Assembly: GCF_014280875.1 (NCBI RefSeq)
Contig: NZ_JACLAL010000013.1
Coordinates: 1 to 64,000, forward strand
Origin: Paenirhizobium daejeonense
Lineage (GTDB): Bacteria; Pseudomonadota; Alphaproteobacteria; Rhizobiales; Rhizobiaceae
Reading direction: 5' to 3'
DNA: 64,000 nucleotides
Shown here: positions 44,900-54,268 of the stretch, in pieces
Position numbering within the stretch: the stretch's first letter is position 1
Layout of the letters: each line of letters begins with the position of its first letter
The notes under the pieces: model-generated
The model's database searches: none
Told to the model about the DNA's origin: nothing
Seen by the model: the letters and a program-made list of their open reading frames with translations, nothing else
Position numbers and translations under genes: made by a program

Positions 44900-45922
44900 T
44901 TAGCCGGCCACGCTCCGGCTGACGGAACCGCGCACTATCAGCTTGGTTTCAAAGCGAATTTTTTCCGGAGGATGGTCTTTTCCGGAGAGCCGGTCGAACA
45001 AAAGCCGCGCCGCCGCCCGCCCGATTTCCGAGACCGGCTGCGAGACGACGGTGATCTGCGGATCGGTGAATGTCGCCAGATTGAAGTCATCGAAACCGAT
45101 CAGCGAGACATCGTGAGGAATGGAAATTCCCATCGAACGGAAGGCAAGAAGAGCGCCCTGCGTCATCAGGCTGTCAACCGTGAAGAGCGCCGTCGGCGGT
45201 GTCTTCTGGCTGAAAAGCCGTATCGTCGCATCGACCGCGTGTTCTACCGTGGATTGCGAAACCGCGATCATCCGGTCGTCGGACGCAATCCCGGCGCCGG
45301 CAAGCGCCGTCCGGTAACCGGTCATGCGCTCGCGCGAGGTGAAGATGCGCGTGTCGTCCTGCAGCAGGCCGATACGGCGGTGGCCCATCGCGATGAGATA
45401 TTCCACCGCCTTGCGCGCGCCACCCTCGTTGTCGACCACGACGCTGTCGCAATCGACATTCTCGGCGACACGGTCGATCAGGACCAGCGGCACGTTCTCC
45501 GAAATCAGGCTTTGAAGATGGGCATTGCTGGTGGCGGAGGTCGGCGCGACGATGAAGCCTCGTATGGAGAGCGAGCGCAGGCTCGACAGCAGCGAAATCT
45601 CCTGGTCGAGTTCCTCCTCGCTGCTGCCGATGACAAGATTGTGCCCGCACTCGCGGGCAAGGACTTCGATATCGTGCGCGATGCGCGCGAAGAACGGGTT
45701 CTGGATATCGCCGAGAATACAGCCGACAATCGGCAACTGGCCATTGCGAAGGGCCTGCGCCAGGCGATTGCCGCGATAGCCAAGCTTTTCAGCCGCCGCC
45801 TGAACCTTCTGCGCTGTTTCATCGCCGACATAGCCGTAACTGTTCAGGGCACGGGCAGCCGTCGCTCGCGATACGTTCGCAAGCGCCGCCACATCCTTCA
45901 AAGTTGCCGGTTTGCGAACCAT
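44900..45922 (-). CDS. LacI-family transcriptional regulator, module 1
   Basis: The 340-residue protein has an N-terminal HTH (TLKDVAALANVSRATAARAL) and hinge (KLGYRGNRLAQALR), then a periplasmic-binding-like effector domain. It lies upstream of, and on the same strand as, the module 1 operon. The 18-base palindrome in between is its probable site. The natural inducer may be the Amadori substrate or its phosphate. Confidence 0.88.
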   Translation of the reverse strand: MVRKPATLKDVAALANVSRATAARALNSYGYVGDETAQKVQAAAEKLGYRGNRLAQALRNGQLPIVGCILGDIQNPFFARIAHDIEVLARECGHNLVIGSSEEELDQEISLLSSLRSLSIRGFIVAPTSATSNAHLQSLISENVPLVLIDRVAENVDCDSVVVDNEGGARKAVEYLIAMGHRRIGLLQDDTRIFTSRERMTGYRTALAGAGIASDDRMIAVSQSTVEHAVDATIRLFSQKTPPTALFTVDSLMTQGALLAFRSMGISIPHDVSLIGFDDFNLATFTDPQITVVSQPVSEIGRAAARLLFDRLSGKDHPPEKIRFETKLIVRGSVSRSVAG

Positions 45923-46128
45923 GTCACCCTTCGATCATGTAAAGCAGCCCCTCCTGCTGCTTCTTTTAGCTTCGGGTTGTCGGTTCGCATAGGCCCTTGC
46001 AGCAGCGGAAACGACCGGGCCGGTTGCCACGGCGGGTCGCCCGGCGGAGCGACGAGGCATTCGCCGCCATGGCCGGCGTTGCTGCGGACGCGGCGGACGA
46101 TGTCCGCTCCCGGTGTCGACCTCGATGT

Positions 46129-46968
46129 TTATGCCGGGCCCAGGGCCTTGCGCATGGCCGTCACGCACTGCGTCAGCGGCGGTGTTGGATCGACATTGTA
46201 CTTCCAGTTGGTCAGCTCGACCGTCAGCGAGCCCTCGTAATTTTGACCGCGCAGATAGGCGACCAGCTGGTCGAGGTCGACGATACCCTCGCCCCAAGCC
46301 AGATGGCTGCCGCCCGCATCGGAATCGGTGAAATGCACATGCGCGACTCGACCGGCCAGATGGATGAAATAATCCTGCGGCGTCTCATGGGTCATGACCG
46401 CGCCGGCGACGTCGTAGACGGCATGCAATGCCGGGCTGCTCAGCTTGTCCATCAACTCACGCATTTCCTTGGCCGAGCGGATAATGTTGGCGAAGGAGTC
46501 CGGTAGCGATTCCATCCACAGATCGACGCCGAGCTTCTGCGCGCGATCACAAAGAACGCCCATGGAATCGACGCAACGCTCCAGCGCCTCTTCCGTCGGC
46601 TCGTCGCGGTAGCCGCCGCCGGCGGTCACAAGAAGCGCGGGGGCGCCGCATTCGACCGCAAATTCCATCGATTCCAGGAAGTAACGCAACGACCGGTCAC
46701 GCAGCTCCGGCTCTTTGGCCGATATATTGATAGGATAGATGCATTGTTCCGGGGTGAAGGCGACGATCTCAAGCCCCATTCCGCGGACCTTGCGCCCCAG
46801 CGCCTGCGCGTCGGCCAGCGTCTTGTCGCCGATATAGAAATGCGGCGCGGCGGCCCACAATTCGATACGTGTAACGCCGGCATCGCGCACATCGCCCAGA
46901 AACCGGTCCAGCGTATGCCGCACATAGTGGAAATTCATCACGCTGATATTTCGTTCGTCAAGTGCCAT
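46129..46968 (-). CDS. FrlC-like sugar isomerase/epimerase, module 2
   Basis: The 279-residue TIM-barrel protein shares FTPEQCIYPINIS and HVHFTDSD with the module 1 FrlC-like enzyme but is clearly divergent elsewhere. MALDERN is selected as start because AAGGAG precedes it. It stands behind its own 20-base palindrome. It probably isomerises a ketose of the second set of substrates. Confidence 0.83.
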   Translation of the reverse strand: MALDERNISVMNFHYVRHTLDRFLGDVRDAGVTRIELWAAAPHFYIGDKTLADAQALGRKVRGMGLEIVAFTPEQCIYPINISAKEPELRDRSLRYFLESMEFAVECGAPALLVTAGGGYRDEPTEEALERCVDSMGVLCDRAQKLGVDLWMESLPDSFANIIRSAKEMRELMDKLSSPALHAVYDVAGAVMTHETPQDYFIHLAGRVAHVHFTDSDAGGSHLAWGEGIVDLDQLVAYLRGQNYEGSLTVELTNWKYNVDPTPPLTQCVTAMRKALGPA

Positions 46969-47015
46969 GACCCTGCGCTCCTTCCAGGCTGTCGATGCAG
47001 CAATTTCCCGCTTTT

Positions 47016-47035
47016 TATGAGAGCGTTCTCTCATA
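47016..47035. promoter_or_regulatory. Palindrome TATGAGAGCGTTCTCTCATA, module 2 operator
   Basis: Perfect 8-base arms flank CGTT, 48 bases before the module 2 frlC-like start. The core GAGAGCGTTCTC differs by one base from the perfect GAGAACGTTCTC found at 54079 and 55558, so the same LacI protein is the likely ligand. Confidence 0.6.
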
Positions 47036-47067
47036 AACTTGCAGGGGGTGTAGCCCATTGTTGCGGA

Positions 47068-48552
47068 CTAATTCCCCTGAAAACTGAATTCCGTGGAGGT
47101 CTCATCGAGGAAAGCGGTGACCTGCGCCGCCATGTCCTCCTGCGTCCAGCCGAGATGCGAGGCGGCCAGCCTCGCGGTCGTCTCCGCATGGCACCGGCCG
47201 AGATCCGGCCCCCAGCCAACCGAAAGACGGCGGCGCAGGATGTCGGACAGGGTGTGGGCCTGCTCGTTGACGATGGCGTGGGCGACAGAGGCTTCCGTGA
47301 CCTCGTCCATGTTCGGCAGCGGCGGCAATGGCACATCGAGCGGTCCAGGCGGATCGGAAGGCTTCAGCCGGCGGGCGACGGCGCGCGTCAACCGCCTTCC
47401 GGCGTCGCGGTGGGTCATCAGCAGCCCGCCGGTGAAGGTAAAGACATTCGGCAAACCTTCATCTGTCAGATCATGCTCGCGGACGGCGGGCGCGGAACTC
47501 TCGCCGTCTTGGCCGAGGCTTCGCGGACGCACGCCCGCCCAGGCGTAAAGAACGTCCTCGCGCTTCAGGCCGAAGCCCGGAAACAGGCGGCCAAGCTGAT
47601 CAAGAATGGCCAATATTTCCGTCTCCGTCGGGCGGAACCCTTCCGGTCGGCCGTCCGACGCGGAGTCCCACGGCCCGACATAATGAAGCTCGCCCCAGGG
47701 GATCAGGTAGAACGGCGCACCGGCTGCGGTTACGGTTTCGAAACCGATGCCGCGCAGGGTTTCCGGTAAGCGCACGACAATATTCGTACCCTTTTCGCCG
47801 ATGTTCTTGCGAATATGTGGAGCTCCGGCCATGGCGGTGATCTCATCCACCCAGACCCCCGCGCAGTTGACGACCGCACGGGCGAGAACCTCCCTCGAGC
47901 CCTGAGCCTCCGTGAGCGTGACCCGCCAGACATCGTCCTCTCGCTTCAGGCCCGACACAGCCGTATGGTTCAGCGCCTCCATGCCGATAGCCCGCGCCTT
48001 CATCACCGTATCGACGACGATGCGCTCGGGCCAGTGATACTGGTATTCGGTAAAGCTCATCGCTCCGCGAATGTCCCGCAGTCCCGCCATGCCCTGCAGC
48101 GCCGGGTGCGCCCGCGCTTCTTCGGATGACAGCATGCGCAGATCGAGCGGCACCTGGCCGCCGTCGCTCGCCGCCATGAGGCCAAAGGCCAACCGTGCCT
48201 TCCAGCGGGGAATGGCATTTTCCGGCGTCAGCGGAATGATGAAGGTGACCGGCTTTACCCGCTCGGGCGCCAGGCGCACGAACTCCGCCCGCCCCTGCAT
48301 CGAGCGCCGCATGAGGCTGAAACACTCGATCGCAACGCGCGGATGGGCGAGAAAAGCCGAAAGCGATCCGCTGGCGGCGGAAAGATAGCCGAGCCCGCAA
48401 TGCTGCAGGCGCGAGGTCTTGCTGGACGTGCCCGCGCCATAATCGTCACGCTCGACCAGCAGCGTGCGATAGCCCGCCGCCGCCAGATGCTGGCCGGCCG
48501 CGGCGGCGATGATGCCGCCGCCGACAACCACGGTGTCGTAAATCTCGCTCAC
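47068..48552 (-). CDS. GlpD-like FAD-dependent oxidoreductase, module 2
   Basis: The 494-residue flavoprotein starts with TVVVGGGIIAAAAGQHLAAAG, the dinucleotide fold of the glycerol-3-phosphate dehydrogenase/DAO group, has SSKTSRLQHCGLGYL in the second FAD loop, and a C-terminal helical domain like GlpD (VAHAIVNEQAHTLSDILRRRL). The substrate is likely not glycerol phosphate given the fructosamine genes around it. It is preceded by a LacI-like half-palindrome and the divergent FrlB-like gene. Confidence 0.8.
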   Translation of the reverse strand: MSEIYDTVVVGGGIIAAAAGQHLAAAGYRTLLVERDDYGAGTSSKTSRLQHCGLGYLSAASGSLSAFLAHPRVAIECFSLMRRSMQGRAEFVRLAPERVKPVTFIIPLTPENAIPRWKARLAFGLMAASDGGQVPLDLRMLSSEEARAHPALQGMAGLRDIRGAMSFTEYQYHWPERIVVDTVMKARAIGMEALNHTAVSGLKREDDVWRVTLTEAQGSREVLARAVVNCAGVWVDEITAMAGAPHIRKNIGEKGTNIVVRLPETLRGIGFETVTAAGAPFYLIPWGELHYVGPWDSASDGRPEGFRPTETEILAILDQLGRLFPGFGLKREDVLYAWAGVRPRSLGQDGESSAPAVREHDLTDEGLPNVFTFTGGLLMTHRDAGRRLTRAVARRLKPSDPPGPLDVPLPPLPNMDEVTEASVAHAIVNEQAHTLSDILRRRLSVGWGPDLGRCHAETTARLAASHLGWTQEDMAAQVTAFLDETSTEFSFQGN

Positions 48553-48583
48553 GCTCGCTCCCCCATCACCGCTGCGACCTCAA

Positions 48584-48600
48584 TATGAGAACGTTCGCAA
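48584..48600. promoter_or_regulatory. Imperfect LacI-type site TATGAGAACGTTCGCAA
   Basis: The core GAGAACGTTCGC matches the perfect site GAGAACGTTCTC at 11 of 12 positions. It lies 32 bases before the GlpD-like start in the divergent region with the FrlB-like gene. Confidence 0.5.
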
Positions 48601-48644
48601 AATTGTTCCGAGGGTGTCAAGGCCGCTTGACGCCTTCAGGGCTA

Positions 48645-48662
48645 TTATAATACGTATTATAA
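48645..48662. promoter_or_regulatory. Perfect palindrome TTATAATACGTATTATAA, candidate GntR operator
   Basis: This 18-base perfect dyad contains a TATAAT hexamer and lies 23 bases before the FrlB-like start of module 2. A GntR/HutC-type regulator is encoded two genes further on in the same operon, so this is its best candidate site. Binding here would block the promoter. Confidence 0.6.
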
Positions 48663-48684
48663 CGTCATACAGAAAGGTCCGATC

Positions 48685-49686
48685 ATGCCCCTCCCCTCCG
48701 CCTTTGATGACGGCGTCGTCGCCGCACTCTCCGCCCTTGATGCGAAATCGATAGATCACGTATTCTTCGTCGCTTGCGGCGGCTCGCTTTCGATCATGCA
48801 TCCGGCCAAGTTCCTGCTCGACCAGCACGCGCCACTGCCCTCGGATGTCTACAATGCCGCCGAGTTCGTCGCCCGCGCGCCGCGCTCGCTCGACAAGAAC
48901 GCGCTGGTCATCCTCTGCTCGATGACCGGCACGACGAAGGAAACCACCGCAGCGGCAGAATTCGCCCGTTCGAAGGGGGCCACCACGATAGGCCTGACCG
49001 TCGAGCCGGTCTCCCCGCTTGCCAAGGCGGTCGATCATGTCGTCGGTTTCGAAGCGCCTTACACCACCGGCGTGCCGATCGACGCGAGGGACAGCAATTA
49101 TTCGCGGATCTATCAGATCGTCATGGGCCTCGTGGCACTGGCCGGCGGCGAGGATCTGACCGAAACGCTGATCAGCAGCCTCACCGCCCTGCAGCCGGCG
49201 ATCGATCGCGCGGACGCCCTCTTCGCGCCGATGTTCGAGGACTACGCGCCGCGCTTCGCCAAGGAAGACGTGATCTATACGGTCGCCAGCGGCGCGAGCT
49301 ACGGCGCGGCCTATTCCTTCGCCATCTGCGTGCTGATGGAAATGCAGTGGATCAACAGCCAGGCGATCCACGCCAACGAGTTCTTCCACGGCCCCTTCGA
49401 GGTGCTGGACAAGGACCGCGCCTTCATTCTCCTGAAGGGCCTCGACAGCACCCGGCCGCTCGAACAGCGCGCCGACGAATTCCTGCATCGATTTGGCTCG
49501 GCCGAGAACATCCTGGTGCTCGACGCTGAAAAGCTCGATCTCTCCGGCATCGATCCGCAGTTCCGGGGCAATGTCGTACCTCTGATCTTCTTCGACACGC
49601 TCTGGCGTTTCGCCTATAAGATCGCCGACCTGCGCGAGCACGAAATGCTTGAGGCACGGCGCTACATGAAGAAGATCAGCTACTGA
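48685..49686 (+). CDS. SIS-domain fructosamine deglycase, FrlB-like, module 2
   Basis: The 333-residue protein has the FrlB layout: HVFFVACGGSLS, VILCSMTGTTKET and, in the second domain, YTVASGASYGAAYSFAIC followed by EFFHGPFEVLD. It differs markedly from the module 1 copy. It opens the operon with GntR and an ornithine-cyclodeaminase-like gene behind an AT-rich palindrome. Predicted reaction is hydrolysis of a fructosamine 6-phosphate. Confidence 0.84.
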   Translation: MPLPSAFDDGVVAALSALDAKSIDHVFFVACGGSLSIMHPAKFLLDQHAPLPSDVYNAAEFVARAPRSLDKNALVILCSMTGTTKETTAAAEFARSKGATTIGLTVEPVSPLAKAVDHVVGFEAPYTTGVPIDARDSNYSRIYQIVMGLVALAGGEDLTETLISSLTALQPAIDRADALFAPMFEDYAPRFAKEDVIYTVASGASYGAAYSFAICVLMEMQWINSQAIHANEFFHGPFEVLDKDRAFILLKGLDSTRPLEQRADEFLHRFGSAENILVLDAEKLDLSGIDPQFRGNVVPLIFFDTLWRFAYKIADLREHEMLEARRYMKKISY

Positions 49687-49704
49687 CACAGCCTGGAAGA
49701 GCGG

Positions 49705-50415
49705 ATGGAAGATCAAGCAAACCTTTTGCCGCTCTATGAACAGGTCCGGCGCTCGATCCTGGCCGGCATAGAAACCGGCCAGTTCGCCGAGGGCAGTTTT
49801 CTGCCCCCTGAACCGGAACTGATGGCGCGCTACGGCGTCAGCCGGATCACCCTGCGGCGCGCCATCGGTGAGCTTTGCACCGACGGCCGCCTGCAGAGGC
49901 AGCAGGGCCGCGGCACCATTGTCATGCCGGGCAAGGTGCGCCAGACGCTGGTCTCGTTGTCCGGGTTCTCCGAAACCATGGACGGGCTCGGCCGAAAGGC
50001 CGGTCATCGCATCCTCGCGCGCGCCGACAATCCCGACGCCCCAGCCATCCGCGCCCGCTTGCAGGCCGATACGCTGATCCGCTTCGACCGGTTGCTCGAG
50101 GACAATGGCCGGCCGATGACGCTCGAAGCGCTCTGGTTCGATGCTTTGCGCTTTCCCGAGGTGATCGCGCCGGTCGCCGCCGGCGGGTCCTTCTTTGCTG
50201 CCCTGCGCGACAAGGCGGGCATCGAGCCGGCCCATGCGGAGCGGCAGATCGATGTCGGCCTCGCCTCGCCCGATGAGCGGGCCATCCTGTCCATCAGCGC
50301 CGCCCAGCCCGTCTACCGCATCGAAAAGATCGTCACCGATGCCGAGGGGCGCCCGCTCGCCCTGTCGCAGCTCGTCACCCCAAGCCATCTGGTCACCTAC
50401 ACGATCAGGACCTGA
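49705..50415 (+). CDS. GntR-family (HutC subfamily) regulator, FrlR-like
   Basis: The 236-residue protein has an N-terminal winged helix (LYEQVRRSILAGIETGQFAEG, then MARYGVSRITLRRAIGEL) and a C-terminal UTRA ligand-binding domain (LVSLSGFSETMD, LSQLVTPSHLVTY). E. coli FrlR is of the same type. It is the second gene of its operon and probably represses it through the palindrome at 48645, released by a sugar phosphate. Confidence 0.88.
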   Translation: MEDQANLLPLYEQVRRSILAGIETGQFAEGSFLPPEPELMARYGVSRITLRRAIGELCTDGRLQRQQGRGTIVMPGKVRQTLVSLSGFSETMDGLGRKAGHRILARADNPDAPAIRARLQADTLIRFDRLLEDNGRPMTLEALWFDALRFPEVIAPVAAGGSFFAALRDKAGIEPAHAERQIDVGLASPDERAILSISAAQPVYRIEKIVTDAEGRPLALSQLVTPSHLVTYTIRT

Positions 50416-50425
50416 AAGGTTCGAC

Positions 50426-51364
50426 ATGCATGTCTTCGACGCCGCCGCCGTACACGCGGCACTTCCCTGGCCGTTTCTGATCGAGGCGTTGCGCAAGGCG
50501 CATCTCGGCGAAATGCCCGCCTCCGACGTCGTGGTTCAGTCCGACCCCACGGGCGGCGAAGCCCAGTTCGTGACCCTGCCCGGCTGGGCGCCCGGCGGCC
50601 CGATCGTCGTGAAGATGGTCGGCGTCTTCCCGCACAACGCCAGCCTTAAGCCGCCGCAGCCGGCGGTCCAGGGACTGGTGGCGCTGTTCGACGGCAAGAC
50701 CGGCGGGCCGCTGCTGGTCGCAGATGGCGCCGCCATGACGGCCCGCAAGACCGCCGCCGATTCCGCCCTCGGCGCCGCTCTCCTCTCCCGCGAGGACGCG
50801 GAAGATCTGCTGATCGTCGGAGCAGGAGCGCTCGCCCCGCATTTCGCCGAGGCGCATCTGGCGGCACGTCCCTCGCTACGTCGGGTCATGATCTGGAACC
50901 GAACCGTCGCCCGCGCCGAAGCCGTCGCCGCCCAGCTGCGGGAAAAGGGTATCGATGCCGCCGTGACAGGCGATGTCGATGGCGCCACAGCCCGCGCCGA
51001 TATCGTCTCCTGCGTGACGATGTCAGACACGGCGCTCATCAAGGGCGCGCTGCTGCGACCCGGTACCCACCTCGATCTTGTCGGTGCCTACTTGCCGACA
51101 CTGCGGGAGGCCGACGACGCGGCCCTGACGCGCGGCGCGATTTTCGTCGACAATCGCAACAACATGCAGGGCGGCGGCGATCTTTCCCAGGCCGTCGCAT
51201 CCGGCGCCATCACCTGGGATGCCGTGAAGGCTGATCTTTTCGAACTCGTCCGGGGGGAAAGAAAAGGCCGGACCGGCGCCGATCAGATCACCGTATTCAA
51301 GAACAACGGCGGCGCTCATCTCGACCTTTTCACCGCATCCGCGCTGTCGCAGACGCTTGGCTGA
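50426..51364 (+). CDS. Ornithine cyclodeaminase/mu-crystallin-like protein
   Basis: The 312-residue Rossmann protein contains GGEAQFVTLPGWAPGG, DGAAMTARKTAADSALGA and LLIVGAGALAPHFAEAH, the NAD-binding core of the OCD/alanine dehydrogenase/mu-crystallin family. Such enzymes handle ornithine, cyclic imino acids or opine-related amino acids. Inside a fructosamine operon it may process the released amino acid. The start MHVFDAA follows AAAGG. It converges on the ABC ATPase gene, and both stops lie in one hairpin. Confidence 0.82.
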   Translation: MHVFDAAAVHAALPWPFLIEALRKAHLGEMPASDVVVQSDPTGGEAQFVTLPGWAPGGPIVVKMVGVFPHNASLKPPQPAVQGLVALFDGKTGGPLLVADGAAMTARKTAADSALGAALLSREDAEDLLIVGAGALAPHFAEAHLAARPSLRRVMIWNRTVARAEAVAAQLREKGIDAAVTGDVDGATARADIVSCVTMSDTALIKGALLRPGTHLDLVGAYLPTLREADDAALTRGAIFVDNRNNMQGGGDLSQAVASGAITWDAVKADLFELVRGERKGRTGADQITVFKNNGGAHLDLFTASALSQTLG

Positions 51365-51381
51365 CGCTCTAAGCGTCAGCC
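51359..51381. terminator. Hairpin containing both convergent stop codons
   Basis: GGCTGACGCT and AGCGTCAGCC form a perfect 10-base stem with a CTA loop. The stop of the plus-strand gene lies in the left arm and the minus-strand stop uses the loop, so one structure can end both messages. There is no T tract, so termination strength is uncertain. Confidence 0.55.
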
Positions 51382-52160
51382 AGTACCCGCGCGAGGAACG
51401 CTCGCGTACGATCATGCTGAGGGCGCGTCAGCACGTCGGCCGGCGGCCCCTGTTCCACGATCAGTCCGCCATCCATGAAGATCAGGTGGTCCGCCACGTC
51501 GCGCGCGAAACCCATTTCATGGGTAACGACCACCATGGTCATGCCGTCGTCGGCAAGCTGGCGCATCACGGCCAGAACCTCGCCGACAAGCTCCGGATCG
51601 AGCGCCGAGGTCGGCTCGTCGAACAGCATCACATCGGGCTTCATCGCCAACGAACGGGCGATTGCCGCGCGCTGCTGCTGGCCGCCGGATAGCTGGGCCG
51701 GATAATAGCTCGCGCGTTCCTTCATGCCGACGCGCTCCAGAAGCAACATCGCCTCCGCGACCGCCGCCGCCCGCGACACGCGCTTGACCAGCACCGGAGC
51801 CTCGATGACATTTTCAAGCACGGTCTTGTGCGGGAAAAGATGAAAGCCCTGAAACACCATGCCCATGCGCTGGCGCTGGCGGGACAGTTCGTTGAAGCTC
51901 ATTTCATAGAGCTTGTCGCCCTTCCAGCGCACGCCCACGGGCTCGCCATTGAGGAAGATCGCGCCGCCCGTGGGCTTTTCGAGGTAGTTGAGGCAGCGCA
52001 GGAGCGTGCTCTTGCCGGAGCCGGACGGACCGACGATGCAGGTCACGTCGCCGCGCATAACCGCGACATCGATACCGCTCAGCACCTCATGGGCTCCAAA
52101 ACTCTTGCGCAGGCGCTCGACCTTCAGCAGCGGTTCAACAGACATCTGGGCGTTCATCAC
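51369..52160 (-). CDS. Polar amino acid ABC transporter ATPase (GlnQ/HisP-like), module 2
   Basis: The 263-residue ATPase has Walker [10 protein letters not shown], the PAAT-type [16 protein letters not shown], signature [15 protein letters not shown] and Walker [18 protein letters not shown]. It overlaps the permease stop by four bases. It belongs with the binding protein at 53166 and is suited to amino acids or opine-like conjugates. Confidence 0.88.
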   Translation of the reverse strand: MMNAQMSVEPLLKVERLRKSFGAHEVLSGIDVAVMRGDVTCIVGPSGSGKSTLLRCLNYLEKPTGGAIFLNGEPVGVRWKGDKLYEMSFNELSRQRQRMGMVFQGFHLFPHKTVLENVIEAPVLVKRVSRAAAVAEAMLLLERVGMKERASYYPAQLSGGQQQRAAIARSLAMKPDVMLFDEPTSALDPELVGEVLAVMRQLADDGMTMVVVTHEMGFARDVADHLIFMDGGLIVEQGPPADVLTRPQHDRTRAFLARVLADA

Positions 52161-53086
52161 AGGGCCTCCTGCTGGCGCGCGAAGAGACGGAAGGGGAAAA
52201 GCCGGGCCGCTTTCTTCGCACCCGCGCGATGTTCGGATTTCAGTCGGTGCTCGACGGCGTGCTCGATGACGGTCAGGACGGTAGTGAGCCCGAGATACCA
52301 GATGGTCGCGACCAGCAGCAGCGGCACCGTCTGATAGGTGCGCGCATAGACCATCTGCGCGGAATAGAGCAGGTCGGGCAGCGCCAGCACGGAGACGAGC
52401 GAGGTGAATTTCAGCATCGAGATGGTGTCGTTGCCGATCGGCGGAATGATGATGCGCAGCGCCTGCGGCAGCACGATGCGCCGAAGTGTCTGCCCGCGCG
52501 TCATGCCGAGGGTGGCGGCTGCCTCCGTCTGGCCGGAGTTGACGGCCTGGATGCCGGCGCGGATCATCTCGGCGGCATAGGCGCTTTCGGTGAAGGCCAG
52601 GCCCATGATGGCGGCGCTGAAGGGGGTGATGAGTTCATTGGTGTTCCAGGAAAGAAGTTTCGGCCCGTCGAACGGAACGCCGATCGAAATCTCCGGCAGG
52701 AGCAGCGCGAGATTGTACCAGAACACCATCTGCACCAGCGGCGGCACGCCGCGGAAGAACCAGATCCAGCCCCAGCTGACCGCCTGGAAGACCCGGCTGG
52801 CCGAGAGACGCATGATAGCGAGTACGATCCCGATCGCCAGCCCGAGCACCATGGCGAGCACCGTCAGCAGCAGCGTCATGCCGAGGCCGGAGAGGATAGC
52901 CGGGCTGAACATATAGTCCGCGACGACGCTCCATTGCATGTTCTTGTTGGTGACAAGGACCTGAAGGAAGACAACGGCCAAGATGGCAAGGGCGATGCCC
53001 CCGATCCAATGACCGATCTTCGGCACCGCGATGGGCCTCACATCATGGATCGAGGGGCGCGAAAGTGGTTTTTCAGACATCGTCAT
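52157..53086 (-). CDS. Polar amino acid ABC transporter permease, module 2
   Basis: The 309-residue protein is a HisM/GlnP-type permease with several membrane helices, [14 protein letters not shown] and the EAA-like [20 protein letters not shown]. The ATG of MTMSEKP follows AAGGA and is preferred over the longer frame. Only one permease is present, so it would act as a homodimer. Confidence 0.87.
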   Translation of the reverse strand: MTMSEKPLSRPSIHDVRPIAVPKIGHWIGGIALAILAVVFLQVLVTNKNMQWSVVADYMFSPAILSGLGMTLLLTVLAMVLGLAIGIVLAIMRLSASRVFQAVSWGWIWFFRGVPPLVQMVFWYNLALLLPEISIGVPFDGPKLLSWNTNELITPFSAAIMGLAFTESAYAAEMIRAGIQAVNSGQTEAAATLGMTRGQTLRRIVLPQALRIIIPPIGNDTISMLKFTSLVSVLALPDLLYSAQMVYARTYQTVPLLLVATIWYLGLTTVLTVIEHAVEHRLKSEHRAGAKKAARLFPFRLFARQQEAL

Positions 53087-53165
53087 TCCTTGCTGTCCGG
53101 AGGCTGTCCGATCCGTCCCGAAGCGTGTCGGGACGGACATGTCTGCGTATGGCGAAACAATTGCC

Positions 53166-54011
53166 TCAGAGATCGGCCGGATTTTCTTCGGTGATCAGCA
53201 GGGCCTTGCTCAGCATGCCGCTGTCATTCAGGCCCCACTTGGCCATGATCTTTTCATAGGTACCGTCATCGATCATCGACTGGATCGTATCCGTCAGCAC
53301 CTGGCCGAGCGGGTCGCCCTTGCGCACGCCGATGCAGCTGTTGACCGGCGACAGAACCAGTTCGGAGACCTTCAGGTCACCGGTCTGAGCCGCCATATAG
53401 GCAAGCTTGACCGATCCGCCCACCGTGGCCTGCGCCCGGTTGGAGCGGACGGCGAGCTCGGCCTGCGCCTGGGTACCGTGCGTCTGCATGACGACCGGGT
53501 TGTCCTTGCACTCATTGGCGTTCAGCTTTTCGAGCAGACCGATATCCCAGGAACCGTTGAGCACGGCGACGGTCAGACCGCAGGCGTCGGTGGCCGACTT
53601 GATGTCGAGTTCGCTGTCTTTCGGATAGGCGAAAGAAGTGCCGATCCGGCGCTGGGAAACGAAGTCGAGCATCTTCAGCCGCTCCGCCGTCGTGCCGAAC
53701 GAGGAGAAACCGGCGTCGAAACGTTTCGACTGCAGCCCCGGAATGATGGCGTCGAAGCTGGTGCCCTCGAAGGTGAAGGTCACGCCGAGGCGCTTTTCCA
53801 TCTCCTTGGCGATATCGACGCTCCAACCCTTGAGCTGGCCATCGGCATCCTGATACTCGTCCGGCGCCCAGTCGTTGAAGACCGCCGCCTTGATGCCATT
53901 GTCCTTGTATTCCTGCGGCAGTGCATCGTGCAGGGCGGGAATCACATCGGCCAGCGCCGGCATAGCCAGCACGGCGCTCAGCACACATCCGGCCAGAATG
54001 GATTTAAACAT
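53166..54011 (-). CDS. Polar amino acid ABC transporter substrate-binding protein, module 2
   Basis: The 281-residue family 3 binding protein has a signal peptide (cleavage after ALA near residue 21) and FNDWAPDEYQDADGQLKGWSVD, EGTSFDAIIPGLQSKRFD and AERLKMLDFV, the ligand cleft of HisJ-type proteins. In agrobacterial soc and moc loci similar proteins import opines and fructosyl amino acids. It is first in its operon, behind a perfect GAGAACGTTCTC site. Confidence 0.87.
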   Translation of the reverse strand: MFKSILAGCVLSAVLAMPALADVIPALHDALPQEYKDNGIKAAVFNDWAPDEYQDADGQLKGWSVDIAKEMEKRLGVTFTFEGTSFDAIIPGLQSKRFDAGFSSFGTTAERLKMLDFVSQRRIGTSFAYPKDSELDIKSATDACGLTVAVLNGSWDIGLLEKLNANECKDNPVVMQTHGTQAQAELAVRSNRAQATVGGSVKLAYMAAQTGDLKVSELVLSPVNSCIGVRKGDPLGQVLTDTIQSMIDDGTYEKIMAKWGLNDSGMLSKALLITEENPADL

Positions 54012-54078
54012 AGCATCCTCCTTGTTGTAACGAACCGTCAGGCTCGTGATGGCGTTCCCTGGTTCCCCTTGAAGTCAC

Positions 54079-54090
54079 GAGAACGTTCTC
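54079..54090. promoter_or_regulatory. Palindrome GAGAACGTTCTC, LacI operator for the amino-acid-type importer
   Basis: A perfect 12-base dyad lies in the divergent region between the binding-protein gene (-) and the second LacI gene (+), 67 bases before the former. It is identical to the core of the site at 55558. Confidence 0.65.
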
Positions 54091-54268
54091 ACATATGAGA
54101 CACGGAGACGGCACTCCCGTCAAGCGTCGTCTTGGCTGGAAAGCGCGTTCATAGCCGTTGAAAACCACCGCCGATCTGTTAACACCTAAAAAGAGCTGCC
54201 GTTTACTCCACTCCGTACATGATAAAATTCTCATTTCGACAGCTTAAGAATGTGAGAGGGATTACCAG

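Noticed and set aside
47068-48552. Glycerol-3-phosphate dehydrogenase as firm name
   Set aside because: The fold is GlpD-like, but no glycerol genes are nearby and the context is fructosamine catabolism, so only the family is given.
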